64,000 nucleotides of DNA, from positions 124,001 through 188,000 of the forward strand of contig NZ_SLXP01000002.1 in the NCBI RefSeq assembly GCF_004343075.1, in the 5' to 3' direction. This stretch comes from Rhodovulum marinum. Its GTDB lineage: Bacteria; Pseudomonadota; Alphaproteobacteria; Rhodobacterales; Rhodobacteraceae. This document shows, one piece after another, positions 35,129-44,056 of the stretch. The notes beneath the pieces are model-generated. The model was given only the letters and a program-made list of their open reading frames with translations. It searched no databases and was not told where the DNA came from. How positions within the stretch are numbered: the first letter of the stretch is position 1; each line of letters begins with the position of its first letter. A program made the translations under genes and the position numbers.

Positions 35129-35829
35129 CGCTGAAGGCCCTGATCTTCGACGTCGACGGCACGCTGGCGGAAACCGAGGAGGCGCATCGCCAGGCCTTTA
35201 ACGAAACCTTCGCGGCCCGGGGCCTGGACTGGCACTGGGACCGCGCGGACTATCGCCGCCTGCTGGCCACCACGGGCGGCAAGGAGCGGATGCGCGCCTT
35301 TCAGGCGGAGTTGCCCGAGGGCGCGCGCCGGTTGTCCGACGACGAGATCGCGGCGCTGCATGCCGAAAAGACCGCGCGCTATGGCGAGATCCTGGCGTCG
35401 GGCGGGCTGGCGCTGCGGCCGGGGGTTGCGGAGCTGGTGGAGCTGGCGCGCGAGGCGGAACTGGGGCTGGCGGTGGCGACCACGACGAACCGGCCCAATG
35501 TCGAGGCGCTGACGCAATGTTGCTGGGGCAAGCCGGCCGAACAGGTTTTCGACGTGATCGCCGCGGGCGACGAGGTGGCGGCGAAGAAGCCCGCCCCCGA
35601 TGTCTATCGCCTGGCGCTGGCCCGTCTTGGCCTGCCGCCGCGCGAGTGCATCGCCTTCGAGGACAGCCATAACGGGCTGGTTTCGGCCACGCGGGCGGGG
35701 CTGGCGGTGATCGTGACGCCAAGTGCCTATACCGACCACGAGGCGTTCGGGGGCGCGGCCCATTGCGTGCCGTCGCTGGCGCGCCCCGACTGGCCGCCGA
35801 TCCTGCGGGCGGTGCTGCTGGGCCACTGA
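35125..35829 (+). CDS. cbbY: HAD-family phosphatase CbbY
   Basis: A 234-residue HAD hydrolase with FDVDGTLAETEEAHRQAF, KKPAPDVY and FEDSHNGL. Known: CbbY dephosphorylates xylulose 1,5-bisphosphate, a tight RubisCO inhibitor made by side reactions. The start overlaps the cbbZ stop (ATGA). It is the last gene of the plus-strand group that began at 32514, and faces the convergent small gene at 35849 after 19 bases. Confidence 0.9.
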   Translation: MTLKALIFDVDGTLAETEEAHRQAFNETFAARGLDWHWDRADYRRLLATTGGKERMRAFQAELPEGARRLSDDEIAALHAEKTARYGEILASGGLALRPGVAELVELAREAELGLAVATTTNRPNVEALTQCCWGKPAEQVFDVIAAGDEVAAKKPAPDVYRLALARLGLPPRECIAFEDSHNGLVSATRAGLAVIVTPSAYTDHEAFGGAAHCVPSLARPDWPPILRAVLLGH

Positions 35830-35848
35830 GGGCCCGGCGGCGCGGCCC

Positions 35849-36118
35849 CTAGCGCAGCGACAGGAACCGCTTGCCGGTGCGCAGCCGCATCCTGGGTTTG
35901 CGGCGCGAGATCATCGGGATGTACATGAACGACGACAGCGGCGTCGGCCAGTCGGTGTTCAACTCGGTCGTCGAGGCCTTGCGCGAGACCATCGGAAGCC
36001 CGAAGAAATCCGAGAACGGCGTCGCGCTGCTTTTCGAGAGATCCCAGGTGTAATCGCTCATCACGTAGTCGAAGGGGGCGACGCTCTGGATGAAGCGGCT
36101 GTCGGTCTTGGCTGCCAT
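35849..36118 (-). CDS. small hypothetical protein
   Basis: An 89-residue protein starting MAAKTDSRFIQSVAPFDYVM; no membrane segment, no cysteine, and a basic C-terminal tail (RRKPRMRLRTGKR). I do not recognise the family. The start at 36118 is used because AAAGGAAACC precedes it; an upstream ATG at 36157 would add 13 residues. Size, strand and codon use fit a real gene, and the convergent layout with cbbY is tight, but function is unknown. Confidence 0.6.
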   Translation of the reverse strand: MAAKTDSRFIQSVAPFDYVMSDYTWDLSKSSATPFSDFFGLPMVSRKASTTELNTDWPTPLSSFMYIPMISRRKPRMRLRTGKRFLSLR

Positions 36119-36221
36119 GGGGGTTTCCTTTCGCCTTTGCCCTGCCCGATTGCGCATCAGGGTACATCAGCGCGCCCCCGCGCGGAAGGTGCGCGAATCG
36201 CGCAGGGGGCGGCGTGGGCTG

Positions 36222-37388
36222 TCAGGCCGTGGGCAGGCGCGATTCGACCATGCCGGCGAACCACGAACAGCCGAAGGGGATCGCGTCGTCCGAGAAATTG
36301 TATTCGGGGTGGTGGACCATGGCCGTGTCGCCGTTGCCCACGAAGATATAGGCCCCGGGGCGTTCGTTCAGCATGTAGCTGAAATCCTCGCCCCCCATCA
36401 TCGGCGCGGTGTCGGGGGTGGGCTGACCCGAGATCGCCTCGGCCACGCTGGCCGCGAACCCGGTCTGGTCGGGGGCGTTGCGGGTGACGGGATAGCCGCG
36501 GCGATAGTCGATCTGCACCCGCGCGCCAAAGGCCGCGGCGGTGGCCTGGGCGATGGCCTTGACGCGGTCCTCGGCCAGGTCGCGGACGTCCTCCTCCAGC
36601 GTGCGGACGGTGCCTTTCAGCAGCACGGTCTGGGGAATGACGTTATGCGCCTGGGAATCGGTGCGGAAGGTGCAGACCGAGACGACCACCTGTTTCAGCG
36701 GGTCGATATTGCGCGAGGCGATGGATTGCAGGGCGACGACGATGTGGGACGCCACCAGAGTGGTGTCGATGCAGTCATGGGGTTTCGCGGCATGCCCGCC
36801 CTTGCCGGTCACCACGATGTCGAATTCGTCGGTGGCGGCCATGATCGGGCCGGGGCGGATCGCGAAGCTGCCCACGGGAAGCCCCGGCATGTTGTGCATG
36901 CCATAGACCTCGTCGATACCGAAGCGGTCCATCAGACCGTCCTCGACCATGGCCTTGCCCCCCGCGCCGCCCTCTTCGGCAGGCTGGAAGATGACCACGG
37001 CGGTGCCGTCGAAATTGCGTGTCTCGGCCAGGTATTTCGCCGCCCCCAGCAGCATCGCGGTATGCCCGTCATGGCCGCAGGCATGCATCTTGCCGGGATG
37101 CGTGCTGGCATAGGGCAGCCCGGTCGCCTCGGTGATGGGCAGGGCGTCCATGTCGGCGCGCAGCCCGATCGCCCGGCCCCTGGTGTCGGTGCGGCCCCGG
37201 ATCACGCCCACGACACCGCTGCGCCCGATCCCCTCGACCACCTCGTCGCAGCCGAAGGTGCGCAGCTTATCCGCCACGAGGGCAGAGGTGCGCGGCAGGT
37301 CGTACATCAGTTCGGGGTGGGCGTGGATGTCGCGGCGCCATTCGGCGATCTCGTCCTGCAGCTCGGCCAGGCGGTTCTTGACGGGCAT
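36222..37388 (-). CDS. M20-family amidohydrolase (hippurate hydrolase-like)
   Basis: A 388-residue M20 peptidase/amidohydrolase, of the group that includes hippurate hydrolase, N-acyl-amino-acid amidohydrolase and IAA-amino acid hydrolase. Motifs: RRDIHAHPEL, RADMDALPI, MHACGHDGHTAML with the first metal ligands, FQPAEEGGAGG, and the closing MGGEDFSYML. All binuclear metal ligands (D, H, E, E, H) seem present. No signal peptide. Substrate is not fixed by sequence. It stands alone, between a small hypothetical gene and a divergent YeeE gene. Confidence 0.88.
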   Translation of the reverse strand: MPVKNRLAELQDEIAEWRRDIHAHPELMYDLPRTSALVADKLRTFGCDEVVEGIGRSGVVGVIRGRTDTRGRAIGLRADMDALPITEATGLPYASTHPGKMHACGHDGHTAMLLGAAKYLAETRNFDGTAVVIFQPAEEGGAGGKAMVEDGLMDRFGIDEVYGMHNMPGLPVGSFAIRPGPIMAATDEFDIVVTGKGGHAAKPHDCIDTTLVASHIVVALQSIASRNIDPLKQVVVSVCTFRTDSQAHNVIPQTVLLKGTVRTLEEDVRDLAEDRVKAIAQATAAAFGARVQIDYRRGYPVTRNAPDQTGFAASVAEAISGQPTPDTAPMMGGEDFSYMLNERPGAYIFVGNGDTAMVHHPEYNFSDDAIPFGCSWFAGMVESRLPTA

Positions 37389-37725
37389 TCGGGGTCACTC
37401 CTTGGGGTGGTCACGCAAGGCGCGCGGGGAAAGCGGGCCGGCCACCTGGGCGCAGGGTGGGGCCCGGACCGGCGAAGGTCAAGCGGGCCCGCGCGGATGT
37501 GATGCTGGCGGGAGGATCCGGCGAAAAAGAACGTCCGTGCGGGGCGCGGGGGCGCGGTCGGTACGGCGATCCGCGGCCATCGCGGGGGCGGAACGCGCGT
37601 TCCCGGTGCGGCGCGCGGCGGCGAACCGGGTTCCGGCCGCAGGGGGGCCGCGCCCGGGTGCGGGGCTTGATCGGCGGGCGGTCCCGGCGCAAGTCGGCGC
37701 GAGACCCGCATCGAGGAGCGCGCCC
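37389..37725. other. divergent intergenic region, no feature seen
   Basis: These 337 bases separate the start of the amidohydrolase gene (minus) and the YeeE/YedE gene (plus). The sequence is extremely GC-rich, with no AT-rich promoter-like patch, no clear inverted repeat and no supported gene. GAGGAG lies 8 bases before base 37726. I see nothing else in it. Confidence 0.4.
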
Positions 37726-38805
37726 ATGTTCGAGACATTCGGCTTTGACACCCTGACCCCGCCGCAGGTGGCCCCCTTCTTCGGGCTGGGGCTGGGGCTG
37801 TTGTTCGGCATCCTGGCCGAGATCACCGGGTTCTGCTTTCGCCGCGCGGTGGCGGGGCCGGCCGGGGACCGCAAGCCCGCGCTGGGGATCTGGATGGCGG
37901 CGCTGGCCGCGGCGATCCTGGGCACACAGGGCGCGGTGGCGGCGGGGCTAATTTCCTTCGACGGGCACCGGTTCTGGGGCGCCGACCTGCCGGTGCTGGC
38001 GATCCTGGCCGGTGGGCTGATGTTCGGCGCGGGCATGGTGCTGACGCGGGGTTGCGTGTCGCGGCTGACGGTGCTGACCGGGTCGGGCAACCTGCGCGCG
38101 GCGCTGGTGCTGGTGGTCTTTGCCGTGGTGGCGCATGCGACGCTGAAGGGCGTGCTGGCGCCGGTACGGGTGGCGGCGGGTCAGGTCACGCTGCCGGTGG
38201 GAGAATGGGGCATCGCCGCCCTGCCCGGCCACGCGGCCCTGTGGGCGCTGGTACTGGCGGCCGGCGCTGCGGCGCTCGCGTGCTGTTCGGGGGCGGCGCG
38301 GGGCAAGCTGGCGCTGGCGGCGCTTCTGGGCCTGTTGGTGCCGGCGGGCTGGGTCGGCACGGGGTTCGTTCTGTTCGACGAGTTCGACCCGATCGCGCTG
38401 GAAAGCCTGTCCTTTACCGCGCCCGCCGCCGACACGCTGTTCTGGTCGGTCGCCGCGAGCGCGATTCAGCCCGGCTTTGGCGTGGGGCTGATCGGCGGGG
38501 TGATCGCGGGGGCGCTGGTGGCCTCGCTGGCCGCGGGGCGGTTCCGCTGGCAAAGCTTTGACGGCCCCGCGCAGACCGGGCGTTACCTGGGCGGCGCGGC
38601 GCTCATGGGCGTGGGCGGCGTGCTGGCGGGGGGCTGCACCGTGGGCGCGGGGCTGGCGGGCATCCCGACGCTGGGCCTGTCGGCGATCCTGGCGCTGGGG
38701 GCCATCGCGGCGGGCGGGCGCGCGATGGAGGCTGCCCTCAGTGCTCCATCCCGCGGCGGATCGATCGCACCATCGCCCAGACACCCAGCACGACAAAGGG
38801 CGTAA
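37726..38805 (+). CDS. YeeE/YedE-family (TsuA-like) membrane transporter
   Basis: A 359-residue membrane protein of the YeeE/YedE family, with about eight to ten hydrophobic segments. Family cysteines are present in GFCFRRA, TRGCVSRL and AGGCTVGAGLAG; in TsuA (YeeE) such cysteines pass thiosulfate across the membrane. Substrate here is likely a sulfur compound, but this is inferred. The start at 37726 has GAGGAG upstream. Its last 68 bases overlap the end of the convergent DUF3422 gene. No TusA-like gene is next to it. Confidence 0.85.
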   Translation: MFETFGFDTLTPPQVAPFFGLGLGLLFGILAEITGFCFRRAVAGPAGDRKPALGIWMAALAAAILGTQGAVAAGLISFDGHRFWGADLPVLAILAGGLMFGAGMVLTRGCVSRLTVLTGSGNLRAALVLVVFAVVAHATLKGVLAPVRVAAGQVTLPVGEWGIAALPGHAALWALVLAAGAAALACCSGAARGKLALAALLGLLVPAGWVGTGFVLFDEFDPIALESLSFTAPAADTLFWSVAASAIQPGFGVGLIGGVIAGALVASLAAGRFRWQSFDGPAQTGRYLGGAALMGVGGVLAGGCTVGAGLAGIPTLGLSAILALGAIAAGGRAMEAALSAPSRGGSIAPSPRHPARQRA

Positions 38806-40024
38806 GCAACGCGGTCAGCATCCCCTTGGAAACCGCAAGCGCCTCGGCCAGCGGATAGACCATGTAGGACACCAGGCTGACCGCGTAATAGCTGATCGCG
38901 ACGACCGACAGCCCCTCGACCGTGCGCTGCAGGCGCAGCTGCAGATCGGCCCGCTTGTCCATGCTTTCGAGAAGCTTCTGGTTCTGGGCCGAGCGTTCCA
39001 CGTCGACCTGGGTGCGCAACAGGTTCGCGGCGCGGACCGCGCGGCGGGTCATGCTGTCCAGCTGGGCCTCGGTGGATTTCACGGTGCGCATCGAGGGTTC
39101 GTAGCGGCGCATCATGAATTCGCGGAAGGTCTGCCGGTGGCCGAAACGTTCCTCGCGCAACACCTCGATGCGCTGGTTGACCAGCGCCTCGTAGGCCGAG
39201 GTGGCCGAGAAGCGGAACGCGGTCTGGGCCAGCAGGCTTTCCAGTTCCGCCGAAACCGCCAGAAGATTGCGCAGGGTCTCTTCGGGGATCCGGTGGCCCA
39301 CCTTCATCTCGCCCACCAGTTCGGTCAGCTGCGGGTCGAGTTCCGCCAGCCGCGCCGACAGTTGCCGCGCGCGCGGCAGGCCCAGCATCGACATCGCCTT
39401 GTAGGTCTCGATCTCGGTCAGGCGCTGGACGATGCGGCCCACGCGGCGCTGCCCGGTGCCGGGGCGCGCGAAAACGGCGAAGCGCATGTGCCCTCCCGGG
39501 TCGATCCGGAAATCGGTCGCCATGATGCCCGCATCGTCCAGGATCGACGAGGCGCACAGGCTGTCGGCGACGAACCACTCGGCCAGAAGGTCGCCGATAT
39601 CCTCGCGCCCCTCCTTCAGCTGCTCGACCCGGATCAGCGCCGAGGTCAGCCGCGAGCCGGGCGCCTTTTCCAGCCAGTCCTCGGGGAACACCTCCCAGGC
39701 GGCGGGGTCGAAGGGGCGCTCGGCCACGCCGGGGGCGAAGATCGTGTAGGTCACGAATTCCGCGTGGCTTTCCCACTTGATCTTGTAGCGGCCCATCGGC
39801 CCGAAGAAATGCGTGTCGCCGGGCTTGGGGTGCTGGGCGCCGAACCGGTCCAGAAGGTCCAGCAGATGCGTCCGGTCCGCGTCGCGGTCCCGGTTGATCG
39901 CATCGCGCGGCGGCTTGATCGCCAGGAACGCCGCGTGGCACGGCGTCTGAAGTTCGGGAAACGGGCGCGCATGCAGCTCGTTGGTGAGCATGTAGCGCAG
40001 CGGGTGGTCTTCGATCGGGGCCAT
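38738..40024 (-). CDS. DUF3422 family membrane protein
   Basis: A 428-residue protein of the DUF3422 family, common in alphaproteobacteria. Seen: HPLRYMLTNELHARPFP near the N-terminus, a long central helical region, and two C-terminal membrane segments (SYYAVSLVSYMVYPLAEAL and LLTPFVVLGVWAMV). The layout recalls CorA-like transporters or putative membrane enzymes, but function is unknown. The start at 40024 matches this N-terminus. It overlaps the convergent YeeE gene by 68 bases. Confidence 0.85.
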   Translation of the reverse strand: MAPIEDHPLRYMLTNELHARPFPELQTPCHAAFLAIKPPRDAINRDRDADRTHLLDLLDRFGAQHPKPGDTHFFGPMGRYKIKWESHAEFVTYTIFAPGVAERPFDPAAWEVFPEDWLEKAPGSRLTSALIRVEQLKEGREDIGDLLAEWFVADSLCASSILDDAGIMATDFRIDPGGHMRFAVFARPGTGQRRVGRIVQRLTEIETYKAMSMLGLPRARQLSARLAELDPQLTELVGEMKVGHRIPEETLRNLLAVSAELESLLAQTAFRFSATSAYEALVNQRIEVLREERFGHRQTFREFMMRRYEPSMRTVKSTEAQLDSMTRRAVRAANLLRTQVDVERSAQNQKLLESMDKRADLQLRLQRTVEGLSVVAISYYAVSLVSYMVYPLAEALAVSKGMLTALLTPFVVLGVWAMVRSIRRGMEH

Positions 40025-40210
40025 GGGTGCGGCTTTCGCTGTCTCGGGCGTCTGATTTAGCTCTAGCGCATGACACCCGAATGTAAACGCGGCAGGGGCG
40101 CACTCCCCACGCGGGGCGCGCGCACACCGGCCGCCCCCGGGCGCCAATCCGCACGCAGTGCCAGAAGGCGTGCGCCGAAGGCGCTCCTTTCGATGCGCGG
40201 CCGGAACGCA

Positions 40211-40239
40211 AAACGCCCCGCCGGTCGGGCGGGGCGTTT
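40211..40239. terminator. bidirectional terminator after pntB
   Basis: A 12-bp perfect stem, AAACGCCCCGCC (40211-40222) with GGCGGGGCGTTT (40228-40239), loop GGTCG. On the minus strand it ends in GTTTTG, 21 bases after the pntB stop. It is the terminator for pntAB; on the plus strand it would end in GTTTCG. Confidence 0.88.
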
Positions 40240-40259
40240 CGTTGTCGGCGCGGGACGGC

Positions 40260-41693
40260 CTAGCGCATCTGCGCGAGCAGCTTTTCCAGGCTGTCCTTGG
40301 CGTCGCCATAGAACATCCGCGTGTTGTCCTTGTAGAACAGCGGGTTCTCGATGCCCGAATAGCCCGTGCCCTGGCCGCGTTTCGACACGAAGACCTGCTT
40401 GGCCTTCCACACTTCCAGCACCGGCATGCCGGCGATGGGCGAGTTCGGGTCATCCTGCGCGGCCGGGTTCACGATGTCGTTCGAGCCGATGACGATCACC
40501 ACGTCGGTCGAGGGGAAATCGTCGTTGATCTCGTCCATCTCCAGCACGATGTCGTAGGGCACCTTGGCCTCGGCCAGCAGCACGTTCATGTGCCCGGGCA
40601 GGCGCCCGGCCACCGGGTGGATGGCGAAGCGCACGGTCTTGCCCTGCTTGCGCAGACGCTCGGTCAGCGCGGACACCGCGTTCTGCGCCTGGGCCACGGC
40701 CATGCCATAGCCCGGCACGATGATGACGCTGTCGGCGTCGTCCAGCGCCGCGGCCACACCGTCGGCATCGATGGCGATCATCTCGCCCTCGACCGCCGCC
40801 GCGGGGCCGCCGGTGCCGCCGAAGCCGCCCAGGATCACGCTGACGAACCGGCGGTTCATCGCCTTGCACATGATGTAGGACAGGATCGCCCCCGAAGAGC
40901 CGACCAGCGCGCCGACCACGATCAGCAGGTCATTGCCCAAGGAGAAGCCGATCGCCGCCGCGGCCCAGCCCGAGTAGGAGTTCAGCATCGAGACCACGAC
41001 CGGCATGTCGGCGCCGCCGATGCCCATGATCAGGTGATAGCCGATGAACAGCGCGAGCAGCGTCATCAGGAACAGCGCGACGAAGCCGCCGCCCTGGAAG
41101 TACCACACCGCCAGCAGCAGAGAGCCCGCCGCGGCCGCCGCGTTCAGGATATGCCCGCCGGGCAGCTTTTTCGCGGCCGAGTTCACCTTGCCCGCCAGCT
41201 TGCCATAGGCGATCACCGAGCCGGTGAAGGTCACCGCCCCGATCCAGATGCCCAGCACCAGTTCGACGCGCAGGATGCCGATTTCCACCGGCGTCTTCTT
41301 GGCCAGAAGCGCGGCGAACCCCGACAGCGCCGATTTGGCGGTGTCGTCCATCGCCAGCACGCGGTTCAGTTCGAAATCGGCGTTGAAGCCGACGAACACC
41401 GCCGCAAGGCCGACCAGCGAGTGCATGATCGCCACAAGCTCGGGCATCTGGGTCATCTGCACCCGCGTGGCCAGCTGATAGCCGATCGCCGCGCCGCCCG
41501 CGATCATCACGAGCGACAGCACCCAAAGCCCCTGCCCCGGCCCGATCAGGGTCGCGACCACCGCAAGCGCCATGCCCACGATGCCGTACCAGATCGCGCG
41601 CTTGGCGCTTTCCTGTCCCGAAAGCCCGCCGAGAGCGAGGATGAAGAGAACCGCCGCGACCACGTAGGCCGCTGTGGTGAAACCGAAATCCAT
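40260..41693 (-). CDS. pntB: NAD(P) transhydrogenase beta subunit
   Basis: Membrane plus NADP(H)-binding subunit of the proton-translocating transhydrogenase. 477 residues: about nine membrane helices, then the NADP-binding domain with [28 protein letters not shown] and [10 protein letters not shown]. The start at 41693 is ATG with GAAGGGTGGGG upstream; a GTG 9 bases before it is also in frame. With pntA it forms the complete two-gene enzyme, which uses the proton gradient to reduce NADP+ with NADH. Such NADPH would feed the Calvin cycle. Confidence 0.96.
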   Translation of the reverse strand: MDFGFTTAAYVVAAVLFILALGGLSGQESAKRAIWYGIVGMALAVVATLIGPGQGLWVLSLVMIAGGAAIGYQLATRVQMTQMPELVAIMHSLVGLAAVFVGFNADFELNRVLAMDDTAKSALSGFAALLAKKTPVEIGILRVELVLGIWIGAVTFTGSVIAYGKLAGKVNSAAKKLPGGHILNAAAAAGSLLLAVWYFQGGGFVALFLMTLLALFIGYHLIMGIGGADMPVVVSMLNSYSGWAAAAIGFSLGNDLLIVVGALVGSSGAILSYIMCKAMNRRFVSVILGGFGGTGGPAAAVEGEMIAIDADGVAAALDDADSVIIVPGYGMAVAQAQNAVSALTERLRKQGKTVRFAIHPVAGRLPGHMNVLLAEAKVPYDIVLEMDEINDDFPSTDVVIVIGSNDIVNPAAQDDPNSPIAGMPVLEVWKAKQVFVSKRGQGTGYSGIENPLFYKDNTRMFYGDAKDSLEKLLAQMR

Positions 41694-41708
41694 TGTCCCC
41701 ACCCTTCT

Positions 41709-43283
41709 TTACGATTTCTGGAACATGGCGAGCATGCGCCGCGTCACGAGGAACCCGCCGAAGATGTTGATCCCGGCCATGAACACCGCGAGCGCGGCCA
41801 GCAGGATCACCAGCACCGAGCCGGACCCGATCTGCATCAAGGCGCCCAGGATGATGATCGACGAGATGGCGTTGGTGATCGCCATAAGCGGCGTGTGCAG
41901 CGAGTGCGACACGTTCCAGATCACCTGGAAGCCGACGAAGACCGCCAGCACGAACACGATGAAGTGCTGCATGAAGCTGGCGGGCGCCACCAGCCCCACG
42001 CCCAGAAGCAGCGCGCCGCCCGCGCCCAGCAGACCGACCTGGGTGATCGTCTGTTTCCGGAAGGCCGCGATTTCCTGCGCCCTTTTCTCTTCGGGCGTCA
42101 GTTCCTTGGGCTTTTCCTTCTTCGGCGCGGCCGCGATCGCCTTTACCTTGGGCGGCGGCGGCGGGAAGGTGATCTCGCCCTGGTAGGTGACGGTCGCGCC
42201 GCGGATCACGTCATCCTCCATGTTGTGCACGACATGGCCGTCCTTTTCGGGCGTCAGGTCGGTCATCATGTGGCGGATGTTGGTGGAATACAGCGTCGAG
42301 GATTGCGTCGCCATCCGGCTGGGGAAGTCGGTATAGCCGACGATGGTCACGCCGTTCTCGGTGACGATCTTCTTCTCGGGCACCGTGAGGTCGCAGTTGC
42401 CGCCCTTTTCGGCGGCGAGGTCCACGATCACCGAACCGGGCTTCATCGCCGCGACCATGTCCTCGGTCCACAGCTTGGGCGCCGGGCGGCCGGGGATCAG
42501 CGCGGTGGTGATGACGATGTCCATGTCGGGGGCCAGCTCGCGGAATTTCTCCAGCTGCTTTTCCCGGAATTCAGGCGAGGACGGTGCGGCGTACCCGCCC
42601 GTGGCGGCGCCGTCCTGGGTGGTGTCCTCGAAATCCAGGTAGACGAATTCGGCGCCCATGGATTCGATCTGTTCGGCCACCTCGGGGCGCACGTCGAAGG
42701 CCAGCGTGATCGCGCCCAGCGAGGTCGCGGTGCCGATGGCGGCAAGGCCGGCCACACCGGCGCCCACGACCAGCACCTTGGCCGGAGGCACCTTGCCGGC
42801 GGCGGTCACCTGGCCGGTGAAGAAGCGTCCGAAATTGTTGCCCGCCTCGATCACCGCGCGATAGCCGGCGATGTTGGCCATCGAGGACAGCGCGTCCATC
42901 TTCTGCGCGCGGGAAATGCGCGGCACCATGTCCATGGCCAGGACGTTGGCGCCCTTTTCCTTGCATTTCTCCAGCAGCGCCTCGTTCTGGGCGGGCCAGA
43001 AGAAGCTGATCAGCGTCTGGCCGCGGCGCAGGTGGTCGGCCTCGGCCGCGGACGGTTCGCGGACCTTGACCACGATGTCTGCCGCCTGCCACAGCGCGGC
43101 GGCGGAATGCACGACCTCGACCCCGGCGGCCTCGTAGGCGGAATCGGCGAATCCCGCCTTTTCGCCCGCGCCGGTCTCGATCAGGCAGGTATAGCCCAGC
43201 TTTTGCAGCTGGGCCGCGCTGTCGGGGGTCATGGCCACGCGGGCCTCGCCCTCGAAAATCTCCTTCGGTGCGCCGATCTTCAC
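41709..43283 (-). CDS. pntA: NAD(P) transhydrogenase alpha subunit
   Basis: NAD(H)-binding subunit, 524 residues, of the fused type (E. coli PntA), here joining the domains that are split as PntAA and PntAB in Rhodospirillum. Seen: N-terminal [17 protein letters not shown]-loop region, the nucleotide site [11 protein letters not shown] (about 180) and C-terminal membrane helices (about 405-515). It opens the pntA-pntB operon. The 15 bases between them contain the pntB ribosome-binding site. A 19-base GC palindrome lies in its leader. Confidence 0.96.
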   Translation of the reverse strand: MKIGAPKEIFEGEARVAMTPDSAAQLQKLGYTCLIETGAGEKAGFADSAYEAAGVEVVHSAAALWQAADIVVKVREPSAAEADHLRRGQTLISFFWPAQNEALLEKCKEKGANVLAMDMVPRISRAQKMDALSSMANIAGYRAVIEAGNNFGRFFTGQVTAAGKVPPAKVLVVGAGVAGLAAIGTATSLGAITLAFDVRPEVAEQIESMGAEFVYLDFEDTTQDGAATGGYAAPSSPEFREKQLEKFRELAPDMDIVITTALIPGRPAPKLWTEDMVAAMKPGSVIVDLAAEKGGNCDLTVPEKKIVTENGVTIVGYTDFPSRMATQSSTLYSTNIRHMMTDLTPEKDGHVVHNMEDDVIRGATVTYQGEITFPPPPPKVKAIAAAPKKEKPKELTPEEKRAQEIAAFRKQTITQVGLLGAGGALLLGVGLVAPASFMQHFIVFVLAVFVGFQVIWNVSHSLHTPLMAITNAISSIIILGALMQIGSGSVLVILLAALAVFMAGINIFGGFLVTRRMLAMFQKS

Positions 43284-43308
43284 GTTGTCTGTCCCCTCTT
43301 TCAGGCGA

Positions 43309-43327
43309 CGGGGCCCCGGGGGCCCCG
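43309..43327. repeat. GC palindrome in the pntA leader
   Basis: CGGGGCCCC (43309-43317) and GGGGCCCCG (43319-43327) form a perfect inverted repeat around a single G. It lies 26 bases upstream of the pntA start. As RNA it would fold into a very stable but loop-poor hairpin; as DNA it could be an operator. No match to a known site was recognised. Confidence 0.5.
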
Positions 43328-43411
43328 CGTCAGGTCGCAGTCTCTTACCACCGCGTAATTAAGTTTCACAAGCGGATCGCCAAGGATTCCGAAACGTAGC
43401 CTTTGGTCGTA

Positions 43412-43867
43412 TCACAGCCAACGGCGCACGCGCGCGCAGTAGGCATCGAAGGCGGCGCCGAAATGCGCGCGGATCAGCGCCTCTTCGCGGCGGATGAATC
43501 GCCACTCGATCACCTTGATGAACACCGGCAGCAGGACCAGGCTGGGCAGCGCGTCCCAGATCAGGATCAGCCCCAGCAGGATCGCGGCGTCGGCCAGGTA
43601 GATCGGGTTGCGCGAAAACCGGTAAAGCCCTGTGGTTACAAGCTTGTCCGGGCGTTCGCGCGGGATCAGCGAGGTCCGCTCCAGCACGAAATGCAGCGCC
43701 GCCCAGCCCGACACGGCCAGCCCCGCGCCGACCAGCCCGGTGCCGATCGCGTCGCCCACACGCCCGGTGACGTCCAGCGGCAGGACGCGGGCCTGGAGCC
43801 AGGCCAGCCCCGCGAAAAGCGCCAGCCACACGGGCGGCAGTTCGACATAATGAAAGAGCCGTTTCAT
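43412..43867 (-). CDS. isoprenylcysteine methyltransferase-like membrane protein
   Basis: A 151-residue inner-membrane protein with several hydrophobic segments and the C-terminal motif typical of ICMT/PEMT-like methyltransferases (TTGLYRFSRNPIYLADAAIL, EEALIRAHFGAAFDAY). The family methylates membrane lipids, quinone-like or isoprenoid compounds in some members; substrate here is unknown. The start at 43867 gives the full domain. It is divergent from kynU, with 189 bases between, in which I see no clear regulatory site. Confidence 0.8.
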   Translation of the reverse strand: MKRLFHYVELPPVWLALFAGLAWLQARVLPLDVTGRVGDAIGTGLVGAGLAVSGWAALHFVLERTSLIPRERPDKLVTTGLYRFSRNPIYLADAAILLGLILIWDALPSLVLLPVFIKVIEWRFIRREEALIRAHFGAAFDAYCARVRRWL

Positions 43868-44056
43868 CGCACCTCTTCGCCTCTGCGGCGCCTCTGCAAC
43901 AGTGTCGCGGTTTCGCGCCGTCGCGCGCTGGACGGGACGCGCCCGCGCGCCAGCGGGCGCCTTCCTTATGCCCGGGCGGGCGGCCCGATCAAGGACAGAA
44001 CGCCCCTTGCGCGCGCCATGGCGGCCGGGCAAGGCTGGCGCGAAAAGGGAAGTGCG

